Below, one piece after another: positions 9,123-20,168 of a DNA stretch of 64,000 bases. The stretch comes from Marinomonas communis. Lineage in GTDB: Bacteria; Pseudomonadota; Gammaproteobacteria; Pseudomonadales; Marinomonadaceae. The notes beneath the pieces are model-generated. The model was given only the letters and a program-made list of their open reading frames with translations. It was not told the origin of the DNA and made no database searches. The number at the start of each line of letters is the position of its first letter. Position 1 is the stretch's first letter. The DNA lies in NCBI RefSeq assembly GCF_004363305.1, contig NZ_SNZA01000001.1, forward strand, positions 62,001-126,000. Direction: 5' to 3'. A program made the position numbers and the translations under genes.

Positions 9123-9668
9123 ATAAAAGGTAATATGAATCGTGGACGTGCTGCAGCTAAGCAACGTCCTCAAATCAACGAAAACATTCGAGCTACCGAA
9201 GTGCGCCTTATCGGTGCTGAAGGTGATCAAATTGGTGTTGTTTCGATTGAAGAAGCACTGGCCGCTGCTGAAGAAGCAGGACTAGATCTAGTGCAGATTG
9301 CTGATTCAGATCCGATTGTTTGCAAAATCATGGACTACGGTAAGCATATCTTTGAGCAGAAGAAAGCTAAAGCTGCTCAGAAGAAGAATGCGAAGCAAAT
9401 CCAAGTAAAAGAAATGAAATTCCGTCCAGGGACGGAGGAAGGGGATTATCAGGTAAAACTCCGCAACCTGATACGTTTCCTTGAAGGAGGGGATAAGGCT
9501 AAGGTTTCTCTACGTTACCGCGGTCGTGAAATGGCCCATCAGGAGCTTGGCATGCAACTTATGAACCGAGTCGCTCAAGACTTGGAAGAGTACGGTGTAG
9601 TAGAACAAGCTGCGAAAATGGAAGGTCGTCAATTGACTATGGTGCTGGCCCCTAAAAAGAAGAAGTAA
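9123..9668 (+). CDS. infC: Translation initiation factor IF-3, probable AUA start
   Basis: IF-3 binds the 30S subunit, blocks premature 50S joining and rejects wrong start codons. The protein matches the family throughout: [16 protein letters not shown], the linker [22 protein letters not shown], and the C-terminal [11 protein letters not shown] and MVLAPKKKK. The first ATG is at 9135, but its only upstream purine tract (AAAGG) is four bases away. An ATA at 9123, eight bases after GGAG (9111-9114), gives IKGNMNRG, aligning with the AUU-started MKGGK of E. coli IF-3 and giving 181 residues against 180. I therefore chose ATA. Such starts make infC self-limiting, since IF-3 discriminates against them. 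Confidence 0.85.
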   Translation: MKGNMNRGRAAAKQRPQINENIRATEVRLIGAEGDQIGVVSIEEALAAAEEAGLDLVQIADSDPIVCKIMDYGKHIFEQKKAKAAQKKNAKQIQVKEMKFRPGTEEGDYQVKLRNLIRFLEGGDKAKVSLRYRGREMAHQELGMQLMNRVAQDLEEYGVVEQAAKMEGRQLTMVLAPKKKK

Positions 9669-9675
9669 TAAAAGC

Positions 9676-9696
9676 GGCTAAGTCTTGAGCTTAGCC
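9676..9696 (+). promoter_or_regulatory. Hairpin in infC-rpmI spacer, possible L20 operator element
   Basis: GGCTAAG (9676-9682) and CTTAGCC (9690-9696) form a perfect seven-pair stem with a seven-base loop. There is no T run, so it is not a simple terminator. In E. coli, ribosomal protein L20 represses rpmI-rplT translation by binding structures in this region, so this is a candidate part of that operator. Confidence 0.4.
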
Positions 9697-9741
9697 CTTG
9701 TTATTACATTTAACATTAACGAATGCGAGAGTGGTTTTACC

Positions 9742-9936
9742 ATGCCAAAAATTAAATCTAACAGTAGTGCTCTTAAGCGCTTCAAACGTACCGCTAACGG
9801 TTTTAAGCATAAGCAGTCTTTCACTAGTCACATCCTGACTAAAAAGTCTACTAAGCGTAAGCGTCAACTTCGTTCAATGCAGCAAGTTAAATCTTGCGAC
9901 AAGCCATTGATCGTTCGCATGCTTCCATACGCTTAA
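9742..9936 (+). CDS. rpmI: 50S ribosomal protein L35
   Basis: A 64-residue, strongly basic protein of the large ribosomal subunit, starting [15 protein letters not shown], the universal L35 opening. The frame is open further upstream to 9685, but the added residues are unrelated to L35, so the ATG at 9742 is the start. It lies between infC and rplT as in most gammaproteobacteria and is expected to be translationally coupled to rplT under L20 control. Confidence 0.97.
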   Translation: MPKIKSNSSALKRFKRTANGFKHKQSFTSHILTKKSTKRKRQLRSMQQVKSCDKPLIVRMLPYA

Positions 9937-9976
9937 TCGATATTTTCAGTCAACAACTAGTTAAAGGGTTTATATT

Positions 9977-10333
9977 ATGCCTCGCGTAAAACGTGGTGTT
10001 CAGGCTCGTCGCCGTCACAAAAAGATTTTAAAGCAAGCTAAAGGTTACTACGGTGCTCGTAGCCGTGTGTTTCGTGTAGCGAAACAAGCGGTTATCAAAG
10101 CAGGTCAATACGCTTACCGTGACCGTCGTCAACGTAAACGTCAATTCCGTGCTCTATGGATTGCTCGTATCAACGCGGCGTCTCGTCTAAACGGTCTATC
10201 TTACAGCCGCTTCATTGCTGGTCTTAAGAAAGCTTCTATTGAAATCGACCGTAAAGTATTGGCTGACTTGGCAGTTTACGAAAAAGAAGTTTTTGCTGCG
10301 ATCGTTGAAAAAGCGAAAGCAAGCTTGGCTTAA
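9977..10333 (+). CDS. rplT: 50S ribosomal protein L20
   Basis: A 118-residue ribosomal protein needed early in 50S assembly; it also acts as a translational repressor of its own operon in E. coli. The N-terminus [16 protein letters not shown] and the block [16 protein letters not shown] are the standard L20 signature, and the length is typical. AAAGGG at 9963 serves as ribosome-binding site. It is followed by a strong hairpin at 10394 that separates it from pheS. Confidence 0.98.
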   Translation: MPRVKRGVQARRRHKKILKQAKGYYGARSRVFRVAKQAVIKAGQYAYRDRRQRKRQFRALWIARINAASRLNGLSYSRFIAGLKKASIEIDRKVLADLAVYEKEVFAAIVEKAKASLA

Positions 10334-10368
10334 TTGAGACGTAGTGCCTAGGGTGAACATGCATTTGA

Positions 10369-11439
<1,071 letters not shown>

Positions 11440-11454
11440 GGACCAAGGCTAACT

Positions 11455-13839
11455 ATGAAATTCAGTGAAAATTGGCTAAGAGAGTGGGTCAATCCAGAAG
11501 TCACGACAGATGAGCTTGTGGCTCAAGTGACATTGGCTGGTCTAGAAGTGGATGAAGTGGAAGCCGCTGCGGGTGTGTTCACAGGCGTTGTTGTTGGTGA
11601 AATCCTAGCAGCCGAGCAACACCCTAATGCTGACAAGCTGCAAGTATGTACTGTTTCTGATGGTACAGAGCAGTTCCAAGTCGTATGTGGTGCGCCAAAT
11701 GCTCGTCCAGGCATTAAGATTCCGTTTGCGAAAATCGGCGCGGTGCTTGGTGGCGATTTCAAAATCAAAAAAGCGAAGCTACGCCAAGTTGAGTCGTTTG
11801 GTATGCTGTGTTCAGCGTCTGAACTTGAAATCAGCGATGATAACGATGGCATTATGGAGCTTGCTGCGGACGCGCCGGTCGGTGCAGACATCCGTGAATA
11901 CCTAAACTTAAATGACAGCATCATTGACGTTGATCTAACGCCAAACCGTGCTGACTGCTTGAGTATTGCTGGTCTTGCTCGTGAAGTGGGTGTTATCAAT
12001 AAGGTCGATCTAACGCCTGTTGCGATTACTGAACAAGCTGTTTCCATCGACGATACCTTCCCAATCCGAGTGGATGCAACAGAAGGCTGTCCACGTTACC
12101 TTGGTCGTGTGATCAAAGGTGTTAACGTCAAAGCAGAAACACCGCTTTGGATGGTTGAAAAGTTACGTCGCAGCGGTATCCGTTCTATTGACCCGATAGT
12201 CGACATTACAAACTACGTAATGATCGAACTTGGTCAGCCAATGCACGCTTTTGATCTGAACAACCTTTCTGGCTCTATCGTTGTACGTATGGCCGAAGAG
12301 GGTGAAAAGCTATTGCTACTGGACGGTCAAGAGATCGCGCTACGCGCTGATACAATGGTGATTGCGGATGAGCAAAAACCATTGGCGATGGCGGGTATCA
12401 TGGGTGGTGAGCACTCTGGCGTAAACGATCAAACGCAAACCATCTTCCTAGAAAGTGCTTTCTTTGCGCCACTGGCTCTAGCGGGTAAAGCGCGTTCATA
12501 CGGATTGCATACCGATTCATCTCACCGTTTTGAGCGTGGTGTAGACGCGAGCCTAGCGCCAAAAGCAATTGAGCGTGCGACTCAGTTAATCCTTGAGATT
12601 GCAGGCGGCGAAGTGGGCCCTGTCAATGAAGTTGTGACAGAAGCAAACTTGCCGAAAGCGAACCAAGTAACATTGCGTCGCAAGAAGCTTGACCAATACT
12701 TGGCGACCTCTCTAGACAAAGATCTAGTGACGGATATTTTGACACGTCTTGACCTTGAAATGGTTGAAGTGACGGATGAGCAGTGGGTAACGGTTGCGCC
12801 GTCACACCGCTTTGATATCGAAATTGAAGCCGATTTGATTGAAGAAGTGGCACGTATCTACGGCTACGACAATCTGCCTTCTTCAATGCCTACGGCAGCA
12901 GTGAACTTTACTCCAGCGTCTGAAAGCAAAACGCCGATTCAATCGCTACGTGCGACTTTGGTTTCTCAAGGTTACCAAGAAGCGGTGACCTACAGCTTTA
13001 TTGATCCTGTGATGAGCAAGCAGTTCTTCCCTGCGATCGATCCAGTACCACTAGAAAACCCAATTTCTGGTGACATGGGTGTGATGCGTCCAAGTCTGCT
13101 TCCTGGTCTTGTGAAGGTTTACCTTCATAACCAAAACCGTCAGCAGTCTCGCGTTCGTATTTTCGAAACGGGTAGCCGCTTCGTAGGGGATGTGAACAAA
13201 CTAGATGAACTGGATCAGAAGCATCAAGTAGCCGGTCTAATTGCAGGTTCTCGTTACCCTGAAGGTTGGTATCACAACAACGAAAAAGTGGACTTCTACG
13301 ACCTTAAAGCGCATGTAGAAGCACTGTTCGCACTAAACCAGGGTCCTAAGCCAGAGTTCGAACGTGCAGATGAGGTGTACTTGCACCCAGGCCGTTCAGC
13401 TTATGTATTAGTAAACGGTGAACGCGTTGGTGTGATTGGTGAGCTTCATCCACAACTAGCGAAGCAGCTAGGTACAAACCAAGCGGTTTATGTGTTTGAA
13501 ATGGATTTGAACACTGTGCTGGGCGCGAAGCTTCCTGAGTACCAGCGTGTATCGAAATTCCCAGAAGTACGTCGTGACCTTGCTCTACTAGTTGATCGTG
13601 CAACACCGGTTAACGAACTTGAAAAAGTCATTGCTGATAATGCTGGTGAAGCGTTCCAAAAAGTCGCTGTTTTCGATGTTTATCAAGGCCAAGGCATTGA
13701 TGAATCTAAAAAAAGTGTCGCTTTGGGCTTGACGTGGCAGCATCCTTCACACACTCTTAGTGATGAAGAAGTGAACAGTGCGGTGGAAACTGTCACTGCA
13801 GCATTGGCTGAGAAACTCGGAGCAGTTATTCGGGGGTAA
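11455..13839 (+). CDS. pheT: Phenylalanyl-tRNA synthetase beta subunit
   Basis: A 794-residue beta subunit, normal bacterial length. Domains in order: EMAP/Arc1-like tRNA-binding domain (about 40-150, [20 protein letters not shown]), the B3/B4 editing domain (about 210-385, clearing Tyr-tRNA-Phe), B5 (about 405-475), the catalytic-like core, and the FDX-ACB anticodon-binding domain at the C-terminus (about 700-793, [13 protein letters not shown]). It follows pheS by 15 bases and precedes ihfA by 4, so the three are most likely one operon. Confidence 0.97.
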   Translation: MKFSENWLREWVNPEVTTDELVAQVTLAGLEVDEVEAAAGVFTGVVVGEILAAEQHPNADKLQVCTVSDGTEQFQVVCGAPNARPGIKIPFAKIGAVLGGDFKIKKAKLRQVESFGMLCSASELEISDDNDGIMELAADAPVGADIREYLNLNDSIIDVDLTPNRADCLSIAGLAREVGVINKVDLTPVAITEQAVSIDDTFPIRVDATEGCPRYLGRVIKGVNVKAETPLWMVEKLRRSGIRSIDPIVDITNYVMIELGQPMHAFDLNNLSGSIVVRMAEEGEKLLLLDGQEIALRADTMVIADEQKPLAMAGIMGGEHSGVNDQTQTIFLESAFFAPLALAGKARSYGLHTDSSHRFERGVDASLAPKAIERATQLILEIAGGEVGPVNEVVTEANLPKANQVTLRRKKLDQYLATSLDKDLVTDILTRLDLEMVEVTDEQWVTVAPSHRFDIEIEADLIEEVARIYGYDNLPSSMPTAAVNFTPASESKTPIQSLRATLVSQGYQEAVTYSFIDPVMSKQFFPAIDPVPLENPISGDMGVMRPSLLPGLVKVYLHNQNRQQSRVRIFETGSRFVGDVNKLDELDQKHQVAGLIAGSRYPEGWYHNNEKVDFYDLKAHVEALFALNQGPKPEFERADEVYLHPGRSAYVLVNGERVGVIGELHPQLAKQLGTNQAVYVFEMDLNTVLGAKLPEYQRVSKFPEVRRDLALLVDRATPVNELEKVIADNAGEAFQKVAVFDVYQGQGIDESKKSVALGLTWQHPSHTLSDEEVNSAVETVTAALAEKLGAVIRG

Positions 13840-13843
13840 TGAT

Positions 13844-14140
13844 ATGGCGTCCTTGACGAAAGCAGATATTGCAGAAAACTTAGTAGACTCACTTGGCTTA
13901 AGCAAAAAAGATGCGAAAGACCTTGTTGAGAGCTTTTTTGATACCGTTAGAGAAACCTTGGTAGAAAGAGAGCAAGTAAAACTGTCTGGCTTCGGGAATT
14001 TCGAAGTGCGTGAAAAGAGCCAACGTCCAGGGCGTAACCCGAAAACGGGAGAGGAAATTCCTATTACGGCTAGAACCGTCGTGACGTTCAAACCTGGTCA
14101 AAAGTTAAAATCCAAGGTTGAAAGTTACATGGAAGAGTAA
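13844..14140 (+). CDS. ihfA: Integration host factor alpha subunit
   Basis: A 98-residue DNA-bending protein that pairs with IhfB, used in transcription, replication and recombination. It starts [13 protein letters not shown] and carries the DNA-contact arm with [12 protein letters not shown], whose Pro intercalates into the minor groove. The frame runs upstream inside pheT, but the ATG at 13844 gives the conserved start. It sits directly after pheT, the standard gammaproteobacterial position. Confidence 0.97.
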   Translation: MASLTKADIAENLVDSLGLSKKDAKDLVESFFDTVRETLVEREQVKLSGFGNFEVREKSQRPGRNPKTGEEIPITARTVVTFKPGQKLKSKVESYMEE

Positions 14141-14157
14141 TCTTTCAGTTATCAAAA

Positions 14158-14192
14158 AACCGCTTTAAGTTACGCTTAAAGCGGTTTTTTTT
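14158..14192 (+). terminator. Rho-independent terminator after ihfA
   Basis: A perfect 12-pair stem (AACCGCTTTAAG, TTACG loop, CTTAAAGCGGTT) is followed by a run of T. The A-rich left flank may also let it end the minus-strand chemosensory operon (stop at 14223). Confidence 0.92.
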
Positions 14193-14222
14193 ATGGTTCG
14201 TGATTGAACTAAATCAATCCTG

Positions 14223-15545
14223 TTAGAAAAGCTCTATATTTGAGCTGCCCGCTTTTGATTCAGTAAAGACACTTGTTGCTTCTTGTGTTGCCCCTGATCC
14301 ATCTATTGCGGCTTGATGTCGTTTACGTTGGTCTTCCATTTTATATTCTTTGTGTAGTAACTCTAAATCTAGAGGTTCAAGCTTTCGCAACTCAATTTTG
14401 TCCAAGGCTGACTCATCAAGCTCCGAGAAATAGTCATCAATGGTCTTATGAGCAGTAATGACCTGTTCTAGACGTTGTCTGGTGATGTCTTGGAACTGAG
14501 CTCCTGCAAAGATCTCTGCAATGGTATTGATCAAGTTAGCAGAGGTTACGTCCACCTTGGTTCTGACAGAATCTTGTAACTCACTAAGATGCTCTAACTC
14601 TTTGATGGCTTCCAGAAAAGCATCTGCAAATTCATGCAGCGAGTCATGGGTATCCCCACCTGAATCATTATTAAAGAAACCTTTTAGGCTCTCATGCACT
14701 TTTTCAATAACACCACTGATCTCGCCATCAATTCTTGAGGCAACTTCAAGTGATTGGTTCGACAGAGTTCGCACTTCATTGGCGACCACTGCAAAACCTC
14801 GACCAGCATCGCCAGCGCGAGCGGCCTCTATAGCAGCGTTTAGCGCCAGTAAATTCGTTTGCTCGGCAATATTTTTAACCAGATCTGTTAGTTCAGAAAG
14901 CTTGTCTAATTGCCCTAAAGCATTTTTAACCGATTCCGCACGTTCATGATTGGCACTCACTTGGGTTTTTAAGAATTCACTAAGCTCGTGGGCACTGGTT
15001 CTATTTTCTGCGAGTTTCTCGCGGTAGAGGTCAGTAGTCTTAGAGGTACTTGATACCGCATCAAAAATATCGTTCAACGCCTGAGTGGCTTCGTCTTCTG
15101 CGGTGCGTATTTTTGTCATGAGATTGATAGCGGCATCGTCTGTCAGCTCAATGATCCCGGTTAACTGCTCATCTAAAATCTTATTGCATTGTTTGACGGT
15201 TATATTGGACTCTTTGTAGCGACTGATGCAGTCCAACATATGTTCCTGATCAAGTAAGTCGGACTCCATTAAATGCATACAGCCAAGGTCCACAAATGCA
15301 ATTTTAATTTTTTGCTTTTGAAGATAAGACTTATAACTCATGCCACAAGCATATGCCGCGATGCATGCAGTAACCAAAATAAGAAGGATTTCTTGTGTTA
15401 GTCCTAAATTAAACTCATACCAATTTACAACGGTCTCAAAGGCAATCAAAAGCGAGGCCGTTATTAATGCGGTAAAGGTTGTCAGTTTGAGCACTTCTTT
15501 CTTTGAAGAGCGCTGTTCAGTGTTCTGCGGCTTCATCTCAGACAT
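14223..15545 (-). CDS. Methyl-accepting chemotaxis protein, two N-terminal TM segments, no periplasmic domain
   Basis: A 440-residue receptor-like protein, last gene of the chemosensory operon. Two hydrophobic segments (about 18-43 and 47-71) are separated by only a few residues, so there is almost no periplasmic sensing domain. The signalling tip is intact at about 222-258 ([20 protein letters not shown], then [15 protein letters not shown]). After the tip comes a long helical region with predicted coiled coil and a polar tail. It may sense something membrane-borne or internal, or act as a membrane anchor for the operon's array. It is not a typical transmembrane chemoreceptor with a ligand domain. 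Confidence 0.85.
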   Translation of the reverse strand: MSEMKPQNTEQRSSKKEVLKLTTFTALITASLLIAFETVVNWYEFNLGLTQEILLILVTACIAAYACGMSYKSYLQKQKIKIAFVDLGCMHLMESDLLDQEHMLDCISRYKESNITVKQCNKILDEQLTGIIELTDDAAINLMTKIRTAEDEATQALNDIFDAVSSTSKTTDLYREKLAENRTSAHELSEFLKTQVSANHERAESVKNALGQLDKLSELTDLVKNIAEQTNLLALNAAIEAARAGDAGRGFAVVANEVRTLSNQSLEVASRIDGEISGVIEKVHESLKGFFNNDSGGDTHDSLHEFADAFLEAIKELEHLSELQDSVRTKVDVTSANLINTIAEIFAGAQFQDITRQRLEQVITAHKTIDDYFSELDESALDKIELRKLEPLDLELLHKEYKMEDQRKRHQAAIDGSGATQEATSVFTESKAGSSNIELF

Positions 15546-15572
15546 GAGGGCCCCCTTGAATTCAGTTAAAAT

Positions 15573-15941
15573 CTAGGCACCAGGGAGAACTTTTTTGATG
15601 ACGCCAGTTAGATCTGTTGGTGACACAGGTTTCACGAGCCAACCTGTTGCGCCAGCTGCTTTGGCCTCAACTTTTTTCGATTCTTGCGACTCTGTGGTGA
15701 GCATTAATATGGGTTTGAAGCGCATGCTGGCGTTTTGTTTAATCTTTTTGATCAGCTCAATCCCATCCATGCCAGGCATGTTCAAATCGGTGATTACTAA
15801 ATCAGGCGCGTAGCTATCAATGAGCCCAAGGGCTTGGTTACCGTCAGTCGCTGTTTTGACATCAAAGCCAGCGCGTTTTAAAACACCCTCCATGCTCATC
15901 AACATGGTCATAGAGTCATCTACGAGAAGTATCTTTTTCAT
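15573..15941 (-). CDS. CheY-like single-domain response regulator
   Basis: A 122-residue receiver domain with complete phosphorylation residues: VDDS at 8-10, the acceptor Asp52 in ITDLNMPGMDG, and the conserved Lys in WLVKPVSP. It is the second CheY of the operon, between the ParA gene (9 bases away) and the membrane receptor. With two CheY proteins and no CheZ in the operon, one may serve as output and the other as phosphate sink, a pattern known from alphaproteobacteria; which is which cannot be told. Confidence 0.9.
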   Translation of the reverse strand: MKKILLVDDSMTMLMSMEGVLKRAGFDVKTATDGNQALGLIDSYAPDLVITDLNMPGMDGIELIKKIKQNASMRFKPILMLTTESQESKKVEAKAAGATGWLVKPVSPTDLTGVIKKVLPGA

Positions 15942-15950
15942 TGCGTTCTC

Positions 15951-16709
15951 CTAATGAATCACTAAATCTAGATCATGAGCGAGCATGTGATAATCCATCG
16001 CTCCACGGCAGTTGGGAGAATAATCTTGGATCGGTGATCCTTGTTCGAATGCTTCAGCCAACCGTATATTTGTTCTGATTCCTCTTAACAGTTTGTGCGA
16101 TCCAAACCGATTTGACAGTGTGTTTATTACACGATTTTGTAATCTAATGTGACGGTCTTCCATCACAGGTAACAGTCCCATGAGCTTTAGTGTCGGATTG
16201 TGTTTGGTCGCGATATCTTTGAACAACTCGCTAAGTTGCATGATGCCGTTCAAGGATAATGCGTGAGGAATAAAGGGAATTAACACCCATTGCGAACAGA
16301 CTAAAGCGGATAACAGGGCATTACTGAGGGAAGGGGGAGTGTCGATGACAACCAGATCAAAATCGTATTGAGGTAGACCGCGTAACAACTCTCGCAATCT
16401 TGTAATGTCCGCAGTCAAATCTGACTCGTTAAAATTCAAGTCTGCTGGCAGTACACTCAACTGCTCAAAATCAGTTGCTAATATATGTGGCTCAATGACC
16501 GAATTAGCCCTACTCAGTATCGAATGAATCCCCAGTTGAGGGCTCGTCAGGTACTTTGTGCCCAGTAAACCAAGGGTAGCGTGACCTTGCGAGTCTAAAT
16601 CTATCACGAGCACTTTCTTGCCCTGTAGAGCCCATTGTCTGGCTAAGTTAACTACGGTGGTGGATTTCCCCATACCTCCTTTGCGATTGCATACCGTGAT
16701 CACGTTCAT
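15951..16709 (-). CDS. ParA/MinD-family ATPase in chemosensory operon
   Basis: A 252-residue ParA-type ATPase. The deviant Walker A motif is CNRKGGMGKSTTVVNL at 7-22, with the signature Lys before GG; switch segments VIDLDSQGHATLGLLG and VVIDTPPSLSNAL follow. Its start overlaps the stop of the STAS-like gene by one base. ParA proteins in chemotaxis operons include PpfA of Rhodobacter sphaeroides, which segregates cytoplasmic arrays, and ParC of Vibrio, which places polar arrays. No parB, parS or replication genes are near, so plasmid or chromosome partition is unlikely. Positioning of the operon's arrays is the best inference. Confidence 0.85.
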   Translation of the reverse strand: MNVITVCNRKGGMGKSTTVVNLARQWALQGKKVLVIDLDSQGHATLGLLGTKYLTSPQLGIHSILSRANSVIEPHILATDFEQLSVLPADLNFNESDLTADITRLRELLRGLPQYDFDLVVIDTPPSLSNALLSALVCSQWVLIPFIPHALSLNGIMQLSELFKDIATKHNPTLKLMGLLPVMEDRHIRLQNRVINTLSNRFGSHKLLRGIRTNIRLAEAFEQGSPIQDYSPNCRGAMDYHMLAHDLDLVIH

Positions 16710-16972
16710 TAAGTCGTCTCCGTCTCCGCTGACATCACTGTTGCGATTGACTCACGCCAGAATATTTCAAATTCAGGATCTTCTGGCGTAACAGACACTG
16801 TAGGCTGCTGACACATGATGATTTGAATCAGTGCTGTGTGAATATGCGTGGACTGTTTCAAATTGATTTTGCCTTTGGGATGTTCACTAAACCATTGCAG
16901 TAAGTCATCGCCTTCTTCAATGCCGCAAACGCCATCGAATACGGCTACGTTGGTTTTGTAGGTTATTGGCAT
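16709..16972 (-). CDS. Small STAS-like protein of chemosensory operon
   Basis: An 87-residue protein without clear catalytic motifs. Its central part, GVCGIEEGDDLLQWFSEHPK then INLKQSTHIHTALIQII, looks like a minimal STAS or MlaB-type fold: a strand, a helix, and a loop ending in an Asn/Asp-x-x-x-S/C-T-H-x-H-T pattern. Similar short proteins occur beside cheA in other chemosensory operons. It overlaps the end of cheA by ten bases and the start of parA by one, so its production is tightly linked to both. It may connect CheA to ParA; that is inference. Confidence 0.65.
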   Translation of the reverse strand: MPITYKTNVAVFDGVCGIEEGDDLLQWFSEHPKGKINLKQSTHIHTALIQIIMCQQPTVSVTPEDPEFEIFWRESIATVMSAETETT

Positions 16973-19788
16973 GATAGCAACTCCTTAATGTTGAGGATCA
17001 GTAATACTCGACCATCGCCTAATAGTGCGGATCCTGAATAGTAGTTGTATTGAGACATCAATCCCGCAAGCGGTTTTTGGACAATGTCGATTCCTTCATG
17101 GAACTGGTCAATTTTCAGCGCGATGTCTTCTCCATTGAGGCTCATGATGAGAAGTGGCACTTCCTCTTCGTACTCCGTTTCGGGCATAGACAATAAAGAG
17201 TGCAGGGACAAAACAGGAATGACTTTATCCCGTAAGACAATGGCTTCTCCCTGCTTGATGCGCAGTAAGCGATCGTGAGGCACTTTTACTGTCTCAACAA
17301 TATTTTCCATGGAGATACCAAAGCATTGATGCTGTACCTCCACCATCATGACGCGACTCACAGCCATGGTAAGTGGTAAGAATAGACGAATGGTGGTGCC
17401 TTTACCCAATTCACTATCGATGGTGACCTTGCCACCAGCCTGTTGCACCAAGCCATTGACAACGTCCATACCGACCCCACGACCGGATAAGTCGGACACT
17501 TGCTCTGCCGTAGAGAAGCCAGGCGCGAAGATCAGGTACAGTGCTTCTTGGTCGGTGATGGATTCAAGTTTTTGTTCATTGATGATGCCTTTGCGATACG
17601 CACTTTGCTTAAGCTTTTCAGGGTCCATTCCGCGGCCATCGTCTACTACCTCAATAATGACTTGATCGTCTTTCGGTATGGCCCTTAAGTAAAGCGTACC
17701 TTGAGCAGACTTGCCTTGGTCAACGCGTTCTTGCTCCGTTTCAAAACCATGGTCTAAGCTATTGCGAACCAAGTGAATCAATGGGTCGGCCAGATTTTCA
17801 ACCACGTTCTTATCCGCTTCTGATTCTTCCCCTTCTAAAATTAGGCGCACATCCTTATTCAATTTGCGTGACAAATCTCTGACAAGGCGCGGAAAGCGTT
17901 GAAAGATCGTTGACACTGGTACCATGCGGATTTGCATCATTGTGCTTTGCATGGACTCTGCTAGGCGGTTAATCACGGCGTATTGGCTTTTAATCTCTTT
18001 AGCTAAGGCTCTGACTTGGTAGTCATCTTCTGCCTTTTTAGCGAGATAGGGGAGGCTGTTCTTAGCGACTACTAATTCCCCCACCAAATCCATCAAAAGA
18101 TCGATACGGTGCTGGTCGACCTTTAAAACCTGTGGTTTTTGGTTGTGACTCGGTTCATGTGTGGTATTACTTGAAGCCGGTTTGGTTGCAGGTGTTATGG
18201 GTGTGTCCGCATCGTTAGAAAGAGCATGAGGTGTCACAACAGCTGTACTATCTGTCGCTTCCTCTTGATCAGGTGCTTGGCGAAGCTGCTGCTCTTGTCT
18301 AACGAGGGATGCGATATCCATTTCATCCCCTTCATCGCTACTATTTTCATCGGTCATTGAAACACTATTAACGCATTTGTCTTCAGTAACGGCGGTGACT
18401 TGAGTCTGATCTGCATGATTTAATTCAAGTACATTTTGAATCAGTGATATCAACCCGATAGTAGAACTGCTTTCTAGGCATTCGTGAACGACAGCCCCTA
18501 AGTTAGAAGGTGTAAGTGCATCACCTAAGATTCGCTCTATTACCAATTGAGCCGATGCGACTCTGCCTTCAATATCTGATTCGGTACTGAATTCAAGCAT
18601 CTGCATTTGGGTGGCGAGGAGAGTTCTTTGAGCATCACTTAATGCATGGCAGGAAGCTTCTTCCGGTGCGTTCTCTGTGTCATGTTCACTGCTGTTTGCT
18701 TCGGATAAGGTTACCGTTTCAGAAATCTGTTCGTCGTAATCATATTCGAATGCGCCGTTTTCTAAAGCATTAAGTAGTGCGCTCATAAGCGTCGGTTCAG
18801 CTGCGTCTTTCTCGGCGAGCGCTTTGATCCATTGCAAGCAACTAACCTGATAAAAGTCAGGGTTGGCTAACTCAATAACAGGTTGCAGTAAGTTAGGAAT
18901 GGCATGCCAAGTCTGGTTTTTAATGTGCTCTGACAATGGCGCTAGGACATCTTGGAACAAACTTTGATCATCGCTCCATTCTCCGCTTGGGAATACTAGC
19001 CAAGGCAATTCAATGTCTAAGATCTTGGTATCGTCTTCTACATATTTGAAGTGATCTAAAAGGGATTCGATGTCCGCACAAGAGATCAGATCGAAGCTAA
19101 GGTTGCATGCATAAGGATCGAGCTCTGTTATGGCTGGCCAAGGTGCAATAGAGGCTATTTGGGTAACCACACAATCTGGAGTCAAACGAACAGTATGGAT
19201 CGGATCATCACCAGTGAAGAAACAGTCTGTCTGAGGTGTGTAATGAATATAGGTTGCCAGATCGTGCTGAGTGAAAATACGCAATCGAGTTGCTATGGGA
19301 AGTGTCTCTAGCACATGCTTGAGGTCTTCTCGGCTATGATCGCTTGCTTGATTTTCACTTTGATGGCTTGTTGTACCGACTGAATCAAGTGTGTCACCGG
19401 CCTCTTTGGGAATGATGGCCAACAACTCAGACATGTGTGGCGCTCCTTGTTGCTCAGCGTCACTACCTAATTCCCCAAGTTCTTCGAGTTCGTCAATCCA
19501 AACTGTTATTTGGTCCATTGCGTTGAGTAACACGTCAATGTGTTCCGAGCTGAGGCTTAAATCTCCTGCTCTGGCCAAATCAAGGATGTCTTCTGCCACA
19601 TGCATCAAGCGTGTGAAAGGGCCAATATCAAAGAGTCCTGATGATCCTTTAATCGTGTGCATCGCTCTGAATAAGTTTTGCATGATACTGGCATCATCTG
19701 GTGACTGCTCCAATGCAAGGAAACATTGGCTGGCTTCTTCTAAGTTGTCGCGTGACTCGGAAATAAAGGATTCCAGCATTGGATTCAT
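16963..19788 (-). CDS. cheA: Chemotaxis histidine kinase CheA with very long linker
   Basis: A 941-residue hybrid of the usual CheA parts. The P1 phosphotransfer domain is at 1-110, with His44 in AMHTIKGSSGLFD. Then come about 440 residues lacking a recognisable P2 domain and rich in acidic, Ser and Thr residues. P3 dimerisation starts near 555, P4 ATPase is at about 640-795 (N box VRNSLDHG, G1 DDGRGMD, G2 GRGVGMDVVN), and the CheW-like P5 is at about 806-940. All kinase motifs are intact. Its start overlaps the cheY stop by four bases. The linker is unusually long; parts of it seem structured but match nothing I recognise. Confidence 0.93.
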   Translation of the reverse strand: MNPMLESFISESRDNLEEASQCFLALEQSPDDASIMQNLFRAMHTIKGSSGLFDIGPFTRLMHVAEDILDLARAGDLSLSSEHIDVLLNAMDQITVWIDELEELGELGSDAEQQGAPHMSELLAIIPKEAGDTLDSVGTTSHQSENQASDHSREDLKHVLETLPIATRLRIFTQHDLATYIHYTPQTDCFFTGDDPIHTVRLTPDCVVTQIASIAPWPAITELDPYACNLSFDLISCADIESLLDHFKYVEDDTKILDIELPWLVFPSGEWSDDQSLFQDVLAPLSEHIKNQTWHAIPNLLQPVIELANPDFYQVSCLQWIKALAEKDAAEPTLMSALLNALENGAFEYDYDEQISETVTLSEANSSEHDTENAPEEASCHALSDAQRTLLATQMQMLEFSTESDIEGRVASAQLVIERILGDALTPSNLGAVVHECLESSSTIGLISLIQNVLELNHADQTQVTAVTEDKCVNSVSMTDENSSDEGDEMDIASLVRQEQQLRQAPDQEEATDSTAVVTPHALSNDADTPITPATKPASSNTTHEPSHNQKPQVLKVDQHRIDLLMDLVGELVVAKNSLPYLAKKAEDDYQVRALAKEIKSQYAVINRLAESMQSTMMQIRMVPVSTIFQRFPRLVRDLSRKLNKDVRLILEGEESEADKNVVENLADPLIHLVRNSLDHGFETEQERVDQGKSAQGTLYLRAIPKDDQVIIEVVDDGRGMDPEKLKQSAYRKGIINEQKLESITDQEALYLIFAPGFSTAEQVSDLSGRGVGMDVVNGLVQQAGGKVTIDSELGKGTTIRLFLPLTMAVSRVMMVEVQHQCFGISMENIVETVKVPHDRLLRIKQGEAIVLRDKVIPVLSLHSLLSMPETEYEEEVPLLIMSLNGEDIALKIDQFHEGIDIVQKPLAGLMSQYNYYSGSALLGDGRVLLILNIKELLSCQ

Positions 19789-20156
19789 TGTACACCTCCT
19801 GTTAGAAGCTCTGCGTAGGTTTGTAAGGCCTCAATTCGAACGGGCTTCACTAAATAGAAATTGGCTCCTGCTGCGTAAGCTTTATCTTGGTCCTGCTCAG
19901 TTTCTTCGGTACTAATCATGATGGCAGGGGTGGCACGTACGTCAGGTGTTTTCCTCACTTCTTCAATAAAAGTGTAGCCATCCATCTTTGGCATATTGAT
20001 ATCTACTAGAAGCAAATCAAAACTTTCTTGATTAATGCGTTCTAGTGCTTCAAGTCCATTGCCAGCTTCCTCTACCTGATAGCCTATGCTCTCCATCAAT
20101 TGACGGTGATACATTCGAACAGTTGTGGCGTCGTCAACGATTAATATTTTTTTCAT
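19785..20156 (-). CDS. CheY-like response regulator
   Basis: A 123-residue receiver with acceptor Asp52 in LLVDINMPKMDG, the acidic pair at 8-9, and the conserved Lys in FYLVKPV. It is coupled by ATGA overlap to cheA, its likely phosphodonor. It is similar to, but clearly distinct from, the other CheY of the operon at 15573-15941. Confidence 0.92.
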   Translation of the reverse strand: MKKILIVDDATTVRMYHRQLMESIGYQVEEAGNGLEALERINQESFDLLLVDINMPKMDGYTFIEEVRKTPDVRATPAIMISTEETEQDQDKAYAAGANFYLVKPVRIEALQTYAELLTGGVQ

Positions 20157-20168
20157 GACTAACGTCTC

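Noticed and set aside
15951..16709. Plasmid or chromosome partition ParA
   Set aside because: No ParB, parS-like repeats or replication genes are present, and the gene overlaps chemosensory neighbours.
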